Shown here one piece after another: positions 18,009 through 27,487 of a DNA stretch of 64,000 bases (the stretch's first letter is position 1; each line of letters opens with the position of its first letter). The notes under the pieces are model-generated. The model saw only the letters and a program-made list of their open reading frames with translations. It did no database searches and was not told the DNA's origin. The translations under genes were made by a program, and so were the position numbers. The DNA lies in the IMG/VR virus record IMGVR_UViG_3300050821_002963, positions 1 to 64,000 of that record; one strand, given 5' to 3'. This stretch comes from a virus.

Positions 18009-20938
18009 TGTTGAAGCTGCTGATTAATAACGGGCGTGGGCCGGTAGATTACACACGGTATGTAATCGCTTCTTCTATCAACATCGAAGATTCTATAAAT
18101 ACCCCTACGCTTATTTCGTTCACTTTGGTTAATGCGGACGCGGCTTTTCAGGTGCCCCTCCGGTCTGCTTACGTGTCTCTGATTAGCACAACGTCTCCGT
18201 TATCGGTGACAGGCGCATACATATCTACTGGGTACATTACGAATACGATTCAAAGAAAGTTTTTGGGGGGAAGTCAAAGAGCTGGTTTGGTCCAGAGATT
18301 CCAGCATTATGAATATGACGTGAAGGTTACTTCAGATGAGTATCTACTGAATTGCAAAGCGGTGCCTTTCGTGGCAGCCTATATCAATCAGACGATGGGG
18401 CAGATTTTAAGTAGTTTGGCAAATACGTTGGCACCGGGTTTTTTCGACCTGGCTGGTATTCAGGATGGAGACTTGATTCCTTATTTTGCTTACGACCCAG
18501 CTAGTAAATGGTCGGATGTGGCAAAGCAGTTCGCGGATCAGGCTCAGTTTAGATACAACGCAGTTGGTAAGAAGATTACCTTTGCTCCATATGGTGACGC
18601 TCCTTTGGGAGTTATCTACGATGAGGTAAATCAGCTGCCTGGTCAATTCGTTCCTTCGTCCTTGAATACGGGAGTACTGTCGGTCCCTTTGGTGAATGAT
18701 TGTCTGGTAGTGGGAGAAATAGAACCGCAGCAGATGCGGGATGACTATTTCGTGGGAGATGGGTTCACCGGAAGCTTCTCATTGAAGTACAAGATGTTCC
18801 ACGGCTCTGCAGATATTCTCTTACAGGATGATTGGACAGAGAATCAGCTGAATACATCTCAGTGGACGATGAGAGATTTGCAGAATCAGTTTGTGCTGGC
18901 TGGGGCTTTGAATTCGATTTCTCCTATCGTCGGTGGCAATCCGGTAGCACCAGCAATTCTCGGTACTGAATATATTTTGTCAAACAGCGGAGTTGAGCTA
19001 GGTGGGCATACAATTCTCCAGCATGGAGAAGTCCAGTTCAACGATGTGTCGATTGGAATTATCGGCGGGCTGTATGCTACGTCTGCGAACATGTCAATGT
19101 CTGGTTGCTTGGCTGGGTTTGATATAAGGACGGCACCGAATACGGTAGTGACGGTGACCCCATCGGGAGCAAACGGAGTTCAGATGTGTCCGATTCTCTC
19201 TGGAGCTTTGGTGGGGACTCCGGTAGTATCGAAGCAGAATCATCATTACGTATTGGAGACATACGTAACGGCAAGAAGATGGTCGAGGTATAATCAGATT
19301 TATAGGACCTTGGCTGGGACGGTTTTCGGTGATGATATGCTTCCGGCTTTGGCTGAAGTTACGTATGTAATCACGGATATTGATTTGGCGCAGGCTTACA
19401 ACGTGGCTTCTTTGAATAATCCATTTATCCCTTCGTACACTCCGACTCTGACTAGATACACAGCTAGCGGAGTTAATCTGCCTAGTTTTGCTGCGTACGC
19501 GATTTTCAACTCGGTAGCTCTGAACGTTACTTTGGACTACACGTTGATATGGGATGCACCGACGGCTCTGTTGCAAGTGGCTGGGCTCACCGGAGCCAGG
19601 CCTATAAATGCGCTAGCTCTGACTGGTGGACAGCTGCCTCTGTTTGACCCTAATGACAACTTGGCAATGCCAGATACGACTCCGATTGGTCCGTTGGTGA
19701 ACTATCCACTGGGATTTGGCATGGACCAAGATATTACTGCCACGATTGCCCAGAATGGGGATACAGACCAGTTGCAGTTTTATTCCAACACGATTCCAGG
19801 TGTTGGAGCGAGAGTAAGATTCCAAGCTTGGCAGGCAGGTCACGCATTGGCTAGAGTAAGAGACCCTGTCTCTGTATCCGGGGAAGCCGCTATAGTAGGA
19901 GACGACGGCGTTCGTTCGGCAATCATTACAGATATGCAGCCAATGCCAAGAACAAGCGATGAATGTGATTTGGCCGCAGCAGCTTACATCCAAGACAGAG
20001 AAATAACTCAGTTCGATGGAAATTATACGGTACAGAGTTATTTTTGGGATAGGACAAAAGATTACCCAAGAAGCGGAAGATTTCTATATGTAACGGCTCT
20101 ACAGAGAAGTATCAGTGGGGAGAATTTCCTGGTTCGGTCGGTGACCACGACAGTGCTGGAAATGTTCCAGGAAGTATTGCAGTTCGATATTTCCTTCGGG
20201 CAGGACTTGTATTTGGACAAGCTGCTGAGACGGTTCGTGGATAATCCTCAGAATATTCTTGAGCCGGCGGATACGGCTGTGCCAGTAGACTTGCAGAACT
20301 TGCCCCCACCGGAAGAAGAAGGGCAGTTTACGACTTTTCTGGATAACTTGCAAAACTCGAAAGTAAGCTTTGCCAATGGTACGAGAATTATGGTGGACTT
20401 GGGAGCACCACCTGTTACAGGTGTAGAGGTGAGAAGGTCGGATACCTCTTGGACCTTTAAGACACCGAATCTGTTGACGGTGGCCACGACGCAGAAATTC
20501 CCATTGCCTCGATTGAGTTACGATGATATTTGGTACATGCGACTGGTGAATGGTAGTCAGACGTCTAGATTTACCAGAGTATTTAGAGTGAACTATCCAT
20601 TGGTGCCAACTCCCCCTTCTTCGGTAACCGTGCAACTTGGCTCGGGTCCGGGGTCTACACAAGCGACCTCAGCTTTTCCTTTGGTTACAGTGGCTCTACC
20701 GACGAACTTCGATAAGAATATCTACGGCATGCAGATTGACCGTGGGCCATTATTTCTTGGTGGGGCTACGCATGTGACTATAGTGTCTGACCAGCCTGGA
20801 GATACTCGTATGGTATCTCTGTATGGTTACGATTCTTTCGACGACGCTATTACAGAAGTTTTGACTTTGAATGGGACTAGCCCTGTGACCTCTGTGAATC
20901 TTTACACGTCTATGGGTTGGATAAACGTGGAAGATTAA
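18008..20938 (+). CDS. Tail hub / baseplate protein
   Basis: 976 residues, overlapping the tape measure stop by one base (TAATG). The N-terminal 270 residues look like a gp27-type hub (SINIEDSINTPTLISFTL; later DPASKWSDVAKQFADQ). A lectin- or LamG-like insert may occupy about 275-430, after DDWTENQLNTSQW. The hub pattern returns near 620-750, and the end (from about 840) is made of fibronectin-like beta repeats. The position after the tape measure fits the tail tip hub that carries the fibre. The insert could bind a cell surface sugar. Confidence 0.65.
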   Translation: MLKLLINNGRGPVDYTRYVIASSINIEDSINTPTLISFTLVNADAAFQVPLRSAYVSLISTTSPLSVTGAYISTGYITNTIQRKFLGGSQRAGLVQRFQHYEYDVKVTSDEYLLNCKAVPFVAAYINQTMGQILSSLANTLAPGFFDLAGIQDGDLIPYFAYDPASKWSDVAKQFADQAQFRYNAVGKKITFAPYGDAPLGVIYDEVNQLPGQFVPSSLNTGVLSVPLVNDCLVVGEIEPQQMRDDYFVGDGFTGSFSLKYKMFHGSADILLQDDWTENQLNTSQWTMRDLQNQFVLAGALNSISPIVGGNPVAPAILGTEYILSNSGVELGGHTILQHGEVQFNDVSIGIIGGLYATSANMSMSGCLAGFDIRTAPNTVVTVTPSGANGVQMCPILSGALVGTPVVSKQNHHYVLETYVTARRWSRYNQIYRTLAGTVFGDDMLPALAEVTYVITDIDLAQAYNVASLNNPFIPSYTPTLTRYTASGVNLPSFAAYAIFNSVALNVTLDYTLIWDAPTALLQVAGLTGARPINALALTGGQLPLFDPNDNLAMPDTTPIGPLVNYPLGFGMDQDITATIAQNGDTDQLQFYSNTIPGVGARVRFQAWQAGHALARVRDPVSVSGEAAIVGDDGVRSAIITDMQPMPRTSDECDLAAAAYIQDREITQFDGNYTVQSYFWDRTKDYPRSGRFLYVTALQRSISGENFLVRSVTTTVLEMFQEVLQFDISFGQDLYLDKLLRRFVDNPQNILEPADTAVPVDLQNLPPPEEEGQFTTFLDNLQNSKVSFANGTRIMVDLGAPPVTGVEVRRSDTSWTFKTPNLLTVATTQKFPLPRLSYDDIWYMRLVNGSQTSRFTRVFRVNYPLVPTPPSSVTVQLGSGPGSTQATSAFPLVTVALPTNFDKNIYGMQIDRGPLFLGGATHVTIVSDQPGDTRMVSLYGYDSFDDAITEVLTLNGTSPVTSVNLYTSMGWINVED

Positions 20939-23900
20939 ATGGCCAATGGAAACATAGCGATTACAGCTGGCGGAACGATTGGAACCATTGCTGCCAGCGG
21001 TTCAGGCATTTCATTTTTGGACCCTCTTTACAAGTATGCAAATTTGACCTTGCCTTTCAGTCCAAACGATCCTGGTTTGCAGTATACTTACGATAATTCT
21101 TCTCTGGCTCCGACTGTTTTTCTGTATGCGAGATTTTTCAACTTACTGAACGAGCCGTCTAATGGAATTTTGATTAACGTAGGGACATCGGTCTTTCCTT
21201 CCGGTGCTTTTGTTGGGGATTGCATAGATGTCAGAAGCAAGGGGGCGGTGGGTGACGGCGTAAAAGATGATACTGCTGCGATTCAAGCTGCTTTGGATGA
21301 AGCAGCTGTAAATGCTAGTGGTAAAGTGAATCAGGTTTCGAAAGGCCTGAGAATATTGCAGTCCAATACCGGGCAAGTTTCCAGTTCGGATAGTACGCAG
21401 TTTACTGGAAACACCGGAAACATGACCATACCTTTGACCAAGCCGACAACGAAAGGTACGCTCTTGTTTCTGGGTTTTGATGCTTTCCATTGGGATAATC
21501 CTCCAGTTGTCAGTGACTCGGCTGGAAATCCTTACACACAATTTATCTCTCAAGTAGATGGTGAACATATTACCTACGGCTATTACACTGTAAACAGCAC
21601 AGGAGGAGCGGTTACAGCTATTGTGGCTGAGACTGGCGCGCATGGAAATTCTTTTATCATTGGTTCCTTTTTAGAGATACAGAGCTTGGTGAGCCCAATC
21701 GCGTTAGATGGAACTCCGGCTTCGAACGCAGCACCTCCTGGTGGGCCTACGTTTAATACTGGAACATTAAGCCTGACAAATGCGAACGCATTGGATACCG
21801 CGATTTCATTCTTATATACGGAAGGTTCTACGTTTCCGAATACAGTGCCACCAGTCGGCTATAATGTCGTGAATAGGGACTCACTGTTGGCAGCTGGTGG
21901 GGCACAAGAAATTGTGGTGGTATACCAAGATATAGCCATTTCTGGTTCCAGTCAGAACTTAGGAGCTTTGTGGAAGATTGACTCATCGAACGTAGGAGCA
22001 GTTGGTTTTACGGTGGCTTTTAAGGCAGCGCCTTTGACGACGACTGTGGCATTTACGGGACCGACAACGGTTTGTATTCCTTTCGGCGTGAACTGTTTGG
22101 TGAGCTACCAGAGCATAGATATGTGCGATGGTATCTGGTATTCACACGCTAGGCGCTGTTTGACGATGGATAATGGGGTAACTCTGAATATAGACGGTAG
22201 CATCATAAAAGCCAAAGAAGACTTGTTTTTACCGGTGCTTTATGTAGACCCGCCATCTACGATAGGCTTTGGTGCGCGACTGGATGGCCAGAGAACCTAC
22301 GTCCTGAATGGTTTTGACTCTTCTGGAAATCCAGCAACAGAAACTTACGTAGTCGGTACCAGCACAGTCAATGGCACAGTTGTTTGGTCAGCACTTACAG
22401 GTGGGACGGTAACCCCGCCTTTCAACTATCCTCAAGGCCCAAGTGATATTGAGCCACCAGACCTCGGTTTCCAAACTGGAATTAACAACGTCGGAGACAT
22501 ATCTATGCTTGTGGTAGGTGGGCAGATTAAGTTTGGTAATGCTACCTGGCCTATCACAAAGCAATCGAACTTTACGATTCAGCCGCCTTCCCAGGTATAT
22601 TTTTATAATTCATTTGGCGACCCTTTTACAGCTACGATTACTTTGACCGGCCAGGACCAGAATGGTAACGATGTAACCGATGTGATTACGATTACGGCCG
22701 CGACTTCTGGAACTAGCAATGTAACTTTTTCTAAGATATATGCCGGAATGTGTCAGACGACGGCTGGGAATAGCACTGTTCAGATGTTCTACTATCCACC
22801 TTTTGCGCAATCAAACCACAGTTTGAATGAGATTGGTTTCTTTGACATTCAGCAAGGTGTTGGACATGTAGCTACCAGTGGTCTTTTTGCGTTAGGAATG
22901 TTTCCTGGTGGTGGCTTTATTGTTGAGAACGTTAACGCCTTCGCGCCCTTTTCACAATTTAACTTTAATATTACTGCTACAGAAAAAGCCGTTTGGTACA
23001 AGTCCGTAGGTATAACAGGCGACTACACAGTGGATATACCAGCAGCCCATACTTATGAGGGTTCTCGGAATACCGGTATTACACTAACTGGGTCTGGGCA
23101 GGTAATTTTGAATGGAGATTGGGCCTACAGAAATGCCGACCAGAACTTTGGACGTTTCGCTCTTGGTGCTGGTATACCATCGGTTGGCTTTGCTAGACTT
23201 TGTGCGTGTGATAACTCTGTGGTTGAGAATCTGGAAATAATTTCTCCCTGTAGAGCGGCAGTGAGCTTCCTGCATAGCGACAATCCTACTATCAGTAATC
23301 TTTACATCCACGATGGCCACGGAGACGACCAAGGATTTGGAATTCCTTTTGATGGAGAGCAGCCAACTCCAGTTGATGGCGTGATTAATCTGGATTTTTG
23401 TAGAAATGCTAGAGTGGTTTTGAACAGACTTAATAATAACGAGTGGGGAGGGATCGCAGATTGGGATTCCTTCCAATCTTTGATTCAACAGAACGATATG
23501 GATGGCGGAAGATACGGCTATCAATTTGTATCTTTCACTCAAGAGTTTCAATGGGACTTTTTCGAAACTGGAGATGCTGGTTTATCTCCGGTGAACAATG
23601 AAATAAGCGGAAACAGAGCGACGATGATGACACAGCCTTCTCCGCCTCCGAATAATCTAAGTCCAACGGAAACAAATAGCGCAGGATTTGGTTGGGGATT
23701 CGGATTCTTTGATGATGGCGGGCCTGGCGAATATCTCGCGGCTCATGGTGTTGGTGATGGGGCTTCTGGAATTTCGTTCCATGATAACGTAGCTAATAGC
23801 AACGTAGCGGACTTTTTGGCCGCGAAAGATATTATCTTCCGTTCGTTGTATAACAACAGTTTTAGTAGTGGCGGAACGACGATTATCAATGGCTTGCAAC

Positions 23901-24118
23901 AAGTATCGAATGAGATTCCTAGTGGTACGATAGATGGGATTAATGATACTTTTACACTAGCTCACACACCATCGCCAGGTACTTTGACTTTAACAGCCAA
24001 TGGGTTACTACAAGATGGAACAGATTACACCTTGTCTGGGAATACGATTACGTTCCTGGCTGGACATATTCCGCCGGTGAACACACAGCTGTTGGCGTCT
24101 TACTCTTTCAGTGGGTAA
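20939..24118 (+). CDS. Beta-helix tail spike/fibre with inserted domains
   Basis: 1059 residues. Residues 95-122 carry the pectate-lyase-superfamily entry motif (DVRSKGAVGDGVKDDTAAIQAALDEA). Its normal next element (TTVCIPFGVNCLV, like TVYFPPGTYLI) comes only near residue 377, so about 250 residues are inserted. A second Ig-like insert lies near 430-610. The helix core (GNTGITL..., VVENLEIISPCRAAVSF, NNNEWGGIADWDS) covers about 690-980. The last 75 residues form a small beta module (IDGINDTFTLAHTPSPG...). Probably binds or degrades surface polysaccharide; the catalytic residues are not assignable. Confidence 0.7.
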   Translation: MANGNIAITAGGTIGTIAASGSGISFLDPLYKYANLTLPFSPNDPGLQYTYDNSSLAPTVFLYARFFNLLNEPSNGILINVGTSVFPSGAFVGDCIDVRSKGAVGDGVKDDTAAIQAALDEAAVNASGKVNQVSKGLRILQSNTGQVSSSDSTQFTGNTGNMTIPLTKPTTKGTLLFLGFDAFHWDNPPVVSDSAGNPYTQFISQVDGEHITYGYYTVNSTGGAVTAIVAETGAHGNSFIIGSFLEIQSLVSPIALDGTPASNAAPPGGPTFNTGTLSLTNANALDTAISFLYTEGSTFPNTVPPVGYNVVNRDSLLAAGGAQEIVVVYQDIAISGSSQNLGALWKIDSSNVGAVGFTVAFKAAPLTTTVAFTGPTTVCIPFGVNCLVSYQSIDMCDGIWYSHARRCLTMDNGVTLNIDGSIIKAKEDLFLPVLYVDPPSTIGFGARLDGQRTYVLNGFDSSGNPATETYVVGTSTVNGTVVWSALTGGTVTPPFNYPQGPSDIEPPDLGFQTGINNVGDISMLVVGGQIKFGNATWPITKQSNFTIQPPSQVYFYNSFGDPFTATITLTGQDQNGNDVTDVITITAATSGTSNVTFSKIYAGMCQTTAGNSTVQMFYYPPFAQSNHSLNEIGFFDIQQGVGHVATSGLFALGMFPGGGFIVENVNAFAPFSQFNFNITATEKAVWYKSVGITGDYTVDIPAAHTYEGSRNTGITLTGSGQVILNGDWAYRNADQNFGRFALGAGIPSVGFARLCACDNSVVENLEIISPCRAAVSFLHSDNPTISNLYIHDGHGDDQGFGIPFDGEQPTPVDGVINLDFCRNARVVLNRLNNNEWGGIADWDSFQSLIQQNDMDGGRYGYQFVSFTQEFQWDFFETGDAGLSPVNNEISGNRATMMTQPSPPPNNLSPTETNSAGFGWGFGFFDDGGPGEYLAAHGVGDGASGISFHDNVANSNVADFLAAKDIIFRSLYNNSFSSGGTTIINGLQQVSNEIPSGTIDGINDTFTLAHTPSPGTLTLTANGLLQDGTDYTLSGNTITFLAGHIPPVNTQLLASYSFSG

Positions 24119-24122
24119 ATAG

Positions 24123-24695
24123 ATGGGGCAGAGGATAAATCTTTCTTATCAGGTGCAGGGGATTCTTCCGCCAGCGAATGGTGGTGTGAGTTCATCACTC
24201 GCCACTTTGCAGTTTGCTGATAATGAAACCCCTTCCGGTGTGACGGATGGGGTTAACTCGACATTCCTTTTGGCTAACGCTCCGAGTCCTGTGGGTAGTT
24301 TGCTATTCGTTGTGAAGAACCCAGGAGGAAACGGTTTCGTTCTTTTACAGACTATAGACTATACGTTGGCAGGGAATGTTGTGAATACAACAGCACCACC
24401 AGCCAGTGGAGCTGCCATCAGGACTTGGTACCGATACTCTCAGTTCCCAGCCTTGTTTGGCGGCGAGCTGATGGTGATGAGTGATACCATCAACGTTGTG
24501 CTCTCGAATGGTTTTCAGTTCTCAGACAGTTTATCATTTGGGCCGGATGGCCTAGCCCTTGGTTTGCGGCCTGTTGTTCTGAAGCTGTATGACCGGATGA
24601 TTCTGAATGACGCCTTTGTTATGCAGGTAAAGGCAGCGCAGGTTGTTTCGGATACGATGTCGTTGAGCGACGCTTTTGCAAAGACACTGCACTGA
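24123..24695 (+). CDS. Small fibre-associated protein
   Basis: 190 residues. Residues about 35-95 (VTDGVNSTFLLANAPSPVGSL ... QTIDYTLAGNVV) match the C-terminal module of the preceding spike (IDGINDTFTLAHTPSPGTL ... GTDYTLSGNTI), so the two share a duplicated domain. The rest contains two related stretches (SDTINVVLSNGFQFSDSLSF and SDTMSLSDAFAKTL). Likely a tail tip or fibre attachment component. It is the last gene of the structural block, followed by a new promoter. Confidence 0.5.
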   Translation: MGQRINLSYQVQGILPPANGGVSSSLATLQFADNETPSGVTDGVNSTFLLANAPSPVGSLLFVVKNPGGNGFVLLQTIDYTLAGNVVNTTAPPASGAAIRTWYRYSQFPALFGGELMVMSDTINVVLSNGFQFSDSLSFGPDGLALGLRPVVLKLYDRMILNDAFVMQVKAAQVVSDTMSLSDAFAKTLH

Positions 24696-24705
24696 ACATT
24701 TTTCT

Positions 24706-24733
24706 TTGAAAACGACGGCTCTTCCTGTATAAT
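24706..24733 (+). promoter_or_regulatory. Sigma70-type promoter before the HNH/helicase unit
   Basis: TTGAAA (24706-24711), a 16-base spacer, and a perfect TATAAT (24728-24733). It lies between the last tail gene and the HNH gene. Together with the terminator at 26892 it bounds a two-gene unit. The -10 context CTGTATAAT recurs at 42861 and 47653. Confidence 0.75.
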
Positions 24734-24776
24734 AGTTCTGCTAAGGACCCCAATTAAAAAATAGAAAGTTACCTCA

Positions 24777-24842
24777 GTGGCTAGCAAAGTCGTGAATGTA
24801 CAACTCACGCACAGGAAAGCTTGTCTCCTTGGTGGGCCTGAA
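24777..24842 (+). pseudogene. Remnant of the original helicase gene 5' end
   Basis: The first 22 codons of the HNH frame encode V-x-LTHRKA-x-LL, as does the start of the intact helicase at 25343. The six LTHRKA codons differ at four of six synonymous positions (CTC/TTA, ACG/ACA, AGG/AGA, GCT/GCA). This is what remains when a mobile endonuclease enters just after the helicase start and brings a foreign copy of the gene start with it. Confidence 0.6.
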
Positions 24843-25346
24843 GTTTGGAAAGTAATTCCAAGTTTCCCACGTTATAAGGCGTCAAGCTTTGGCCGGGTCA
24901 AAGGCAAGAAAGTAATTTTGAGCCAGGTCATGTGTGGAAAGTATTTGGCAGTTCATGTTTACGATGGCGAGAAGAAGATTAAGCGTGTACATATTTTGGT
25001 CGCGGAAGCTTTCCATGGACCTTGCCCGCCAGGTAAAGAAGTGAATCACAAAGATACTGATAAGCTGAATAATCGCTCGGGAAATCTTGAATACCTAACG
25101 AGAAAGAAGAACATGGAGCATGCAGTAAAGAATGGGCTTACAGCAAAAGGAGAAAGGCACGGGAATTCCAAGTTAACAGAGGCAGATGTGAAAGAGATAA
25201 AGAGAAAGTTTGGACCGTGGTTTATTCCAAGAAAGAAGTTACCAGTTCCTATTCAGCAAGAGCTTAGAAGTATGGCTAGAAATCGTGGAGTAGCAATAGA
25301 TTCAATCCATGCTATTCTACGTGGGCAGCTTTGGAAGCACGTATGA
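24777..25346 (+). CDS. HNH homing endonuclease fused to a helicase gene remnant
   Basis: 189 residues from GTG 24777. Residues 23-45 (EVWKVIPSFPRYKASSFGRV) are a NUMOD4-type DNA-binding start and residues 72-115 carry the HNH core (RVHILVAEAFHG...EVNHKDTDKLNNRSGNLEYLT). The C-terminal part (KLTEADVKEI) is a likely helix-turn-helix. Residues 1-22 do not belong to this family. They match the start of the helicase encoded downstream (both contain LTHRKA-x-LL), so the endonuclease appears to use the original helicase start. Its stop overlaps the intact helicase start (ATGA). Confidence 0.85.
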   Translation: MASKVVNVQLTHRKACLLGGPEVWKVIPSFPRYKASSFGRVKGKKVILSQVMCGKYLAVHVYDGEKKIKRVHILVAEAFHGPCPPGKEVNHKDTDKLNNRSGNLEYLTRKKNMEHAVKNGLTAKGERHGNSKLTEADVKEIKRKFGPWFIPRKKLPVPIQQELRSMARNRGVAIDSIHAILRGQLWKHV

Positions 25347-26884
25347 GAACGATACGAGTTTCGTTAACACACAGAAAAGCAGAATTGCTAAGTTCGTATC
25401 CGTCAGAGTTAAATGACATTTTGAAATATCGCAAAGTTGGCTGGGACTGGACACCATCGGGGAAAGCCTACATCCACAATAAAGCAGCAGGGATTGTGGA
25501 CCCAGTTACGGGTGAGATTCCCGGATGGGACGGGTACATTCACCTGATGCGTGATGGTGAAATGGGTGCCGGAGTCTTTCTAGCAAAGAAAGACGAGATT
25601 GAGAAAACCCTCAGCGTCAAATTCAAAATAAAAGACCAGCGGTTACCCCTTGCTTTCGGACCGGAAGAAGTCACCGACTTGGATAAGGAAGGACGTATCT
25701 ACCAGTTGGAGTGTGTGGAAGCAATGGTCAACGCTTCCATGACGGGTGGGTTGGTCCTCCAAGCGACGGGTTCGGGGAAGACGTACACAACAGGGAAGTT
25801 CTTTCGTCGCTTAAAGGGTAATGCCCTATTCCTAGTCGATGAACTTACCCTGCTCAAGCAGGCACAGGACGAGCTAGGAAGCGTTCTGGGGGAAGATATA
25901 GGGGTCATTGGTAACTCAATATTCGACCCCAAGCGGATAACAGTTGGGACCATCCAAACCGTGCACCTGCACAGAAGAGACAAGTCCTATTCCAGTTGGA
26001 CCAAGAGTTTGAAAGTTATCATTATAGATGAGGTGCATTTAGCGCTGAATCGGAGAAACTTCCAAACGGTTCGCAGTATCAACCCACCAGCAATTTTCGG
26101 ACTAACAGCCACATTGGAGTTGAAGAAGAAGCATATCGCTATGCAGGCGTACGACCTGTGCGGTCCGGTTATCTATCAGTACCCTTTGAGTCAGGGAGTA
26201 GAAGAAGGTTACCTGAGTAGGGGAGTTGCGGTGCAGGTCCTCTGCGATTCGGGGAAACCTGCTCCAGTACGGAGGGGAAATAAAAGGTTCTGGTTCCTGA
26301 ACAGAATGTTGGGGAGGAAGGATTACCAGAAAGAGTATAGGGAGTACATCGTTGAGAGTGAGAAGAGGAATGAATTAATCCTCAGTTTGGTACAAGCGTG
26401 CCACAGTCGGGGGAAGTACATCATTATTCTGGTGGAGAGGGTTAAGCATTTGGAAACCTTGAGTGCGATGTTCGATGGGATTCCACACCTGTTACTCTAT
26501 GGAGACAAGTCGGTAGAGGAAAGAGTAGAGGGGAAAGACCTGTTTGAGAAGGGTAAGGTAAGGGTCATCCTGACCAACAAGATATTCAAAAAGGGAGTCA
26601 ACATTAAACGTGTAGACGTTATCCTGGACGGAGCTGCGATGAAGTCAAAGAATGACGCAGCGCAGAAATACGGACGGGGAGTTAGGTTGTCAGATGAGAA
26701 GTTGGGATTGATTTACCTGGACATTGGGGACGTTGGGAACAGATTTGAGAAAGCTGCAAAGAGTAGAATCAGCGCAATCAAAAAACTGGGAGTTCCGATA
26801 TATAAGGTGGACCCCCAGATTGGAATTCTCAAAATTCTGGATTTAGCTGAGAAGAAACTGAAAGTAGAAGTTGAGAAAAGTTAG
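25343..26884 (+). CDS. SF2 (DEAD/DEAH-like) helicase
   Basis: 513 residues. Motif I ATGSGKTYTTG is at 141-151, motif II DEVH at 229-232, motif III LTATL near 257. Motif VI (KYGRGVRLS) is in the C-terminal RecA-like domain. The N-terminal 110 residues precede the motor and contain LTHRKAELL. Similar phage helicases (UvsW/SSL2-like) remodel forks and recombination intermediates. ATG 25343 overlaps the HNH stop; GGAAG lies 5 bases upstream. The gene start seems to have arrived with the HNH element. Ends just before an intrinsic terminator. Confidence 0.85.
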   Translation: MRTIRVSLTHRKAELLSSYPSELNDILKYRKVGWDWTPSGKAYIHNKAAGIVDPVTGEIPGWDGYIHLMRDGEMGAGVFLAKKDEIEKTLSVKFKIKDQRLPLAFGPEEVTDLDKEGRIYQLECVEAMVNASMTGGLVLQATGSGKTYTTGKFFRRLKGNALFLVDELTLLKQAQDELGSVLGEDIGVIGNSIFDPKRITVGTIQTVHLHRRDKSYSSWTKSLKVIIIDEVHLALNRRNFQTVRSINPPAIFGLTATLELKKKHIAMQAYDLCGPVIYQYPLSQGVEEGYLSRGVAVQVLCDSGKPAPVRRGNKRFWFLNRMLGRKDYQKEYREYIVESEKRNELILSLVQACHSRGKYIIILVERVKHLETLSAMFDGIPHLLLYGDKSVEERVEGKDLFEKGKVRVILTNKIFKKGVNIKRVDVILDGAAMKSKNDAAQKYGRGVRLSDEKLGLIYLDIGDVGNRFEKAAKSRISAIKKLGVPIYKVDPQIGILKILDLAEKKLKVEVEKS

Positions 26885-26891
26885 ACAGGAC

Positions 26892-26920
26892 GGGGCGTTT
26901 CGCCCTTCTTCTTGTTTTTT
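26892..26920 (+). terminator. Intrinsic terminator after the helicase
   Basis: GGGCG (26893-26897), a TTT loop and CGCCC (26901-26905) are followed by a T-rich tract TTCTTCTTGTTTTTT (26906-26920). It is the clearest Rho-independent terminator in the window and closes the unit started at the 24706 promoter. Confidence 0.8.
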
Positions 26921-26933
26921 AAGAAGAAGGAAG

Positions 26934-27476
26934 ATGGTACCTGTACCTGTAATAGGTAATATGACCACTGAAATAAGATTAAGAATGATGGCTTTCAGCC
27001 TAAGGGTAGAACGAGCGGTCAGACGTGACTTTGGGGTGCAGTGGTGGCGCCCAAGCGCAGAGGATGAGTTGAGGCTACTCAGACTGGAACAGTTCGAGCA
27101 GAAGTACAAAGTGACTCTGGAATGGATTCTCAAGTTACTCGTTCCAGTGTGGAAGCAAAAGTTCGGCAAGTTCAAAAAGGGTCAGGGTTTGGGTGTAGCG
27201 ATTTCGACTCTGACCGGAAACGTGTCGGAGAGGATTATCCGGGACCAGATTAAAAGAGACTTCCCAGACGGGGAGAACATCCAGACGTGGAAAGCACAGG
27301 AACAACAGCGGCAGTGGTTGCAGGTGGAAGAGGTTGGTAATGTCAGAGAAGACTGGGAACATCCTGCTCAGACCATCAAGCGCTACAGAAGGAGGATGGG
27401 AGCACAGAGGGAAGAGCTGAGAAGGTTCTCCCAGTCACAGCGGAAAAGGAACTATAGAAATAATCCTTGGATATGA
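26934..27476 (+). CDS. Unknown basic helical protein
   Basis: 180 residues from ATG 26934 (AGAAGGAAG upstream). Very rich in Arg, Gln and Trp with long helices (EQFEQKYKVTLEWILKLLVPVWKQKFGKFKKG) and a basic C-terminus (YRRRMGAQREELRRFSQSQRKRN). No family recognised. The charge suggests nucleic acid binding, but this is inference. First gene of the accessory region after the terminator. Confidence 0.55.
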   Translation: MVPVPVIGNMTTEIRLRMMAFSLRVERAVRRDFGVQWWRPSAEDELRLLRLEQFEQKYKVTLEWILKLLVPVWKQKFGKFKKGQGLGVAISTLTGNVSERIIRDQIKRDFPDGENIQTWKAQEQQRQWLQVEEVGNVREDWEHPAQTIKRYRRRMGAQREELRRFSQSQRKRNYRNNPWI

Positions 27477-27487
27477 GGAGAATAAGA

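Noticed and set aside
26871-26933. Upstream TTG start for the gene at 26934
   Set aside because: The extension would translate the terminator hairpin and T-tract; ATG 26934 has a strong ribosome site.
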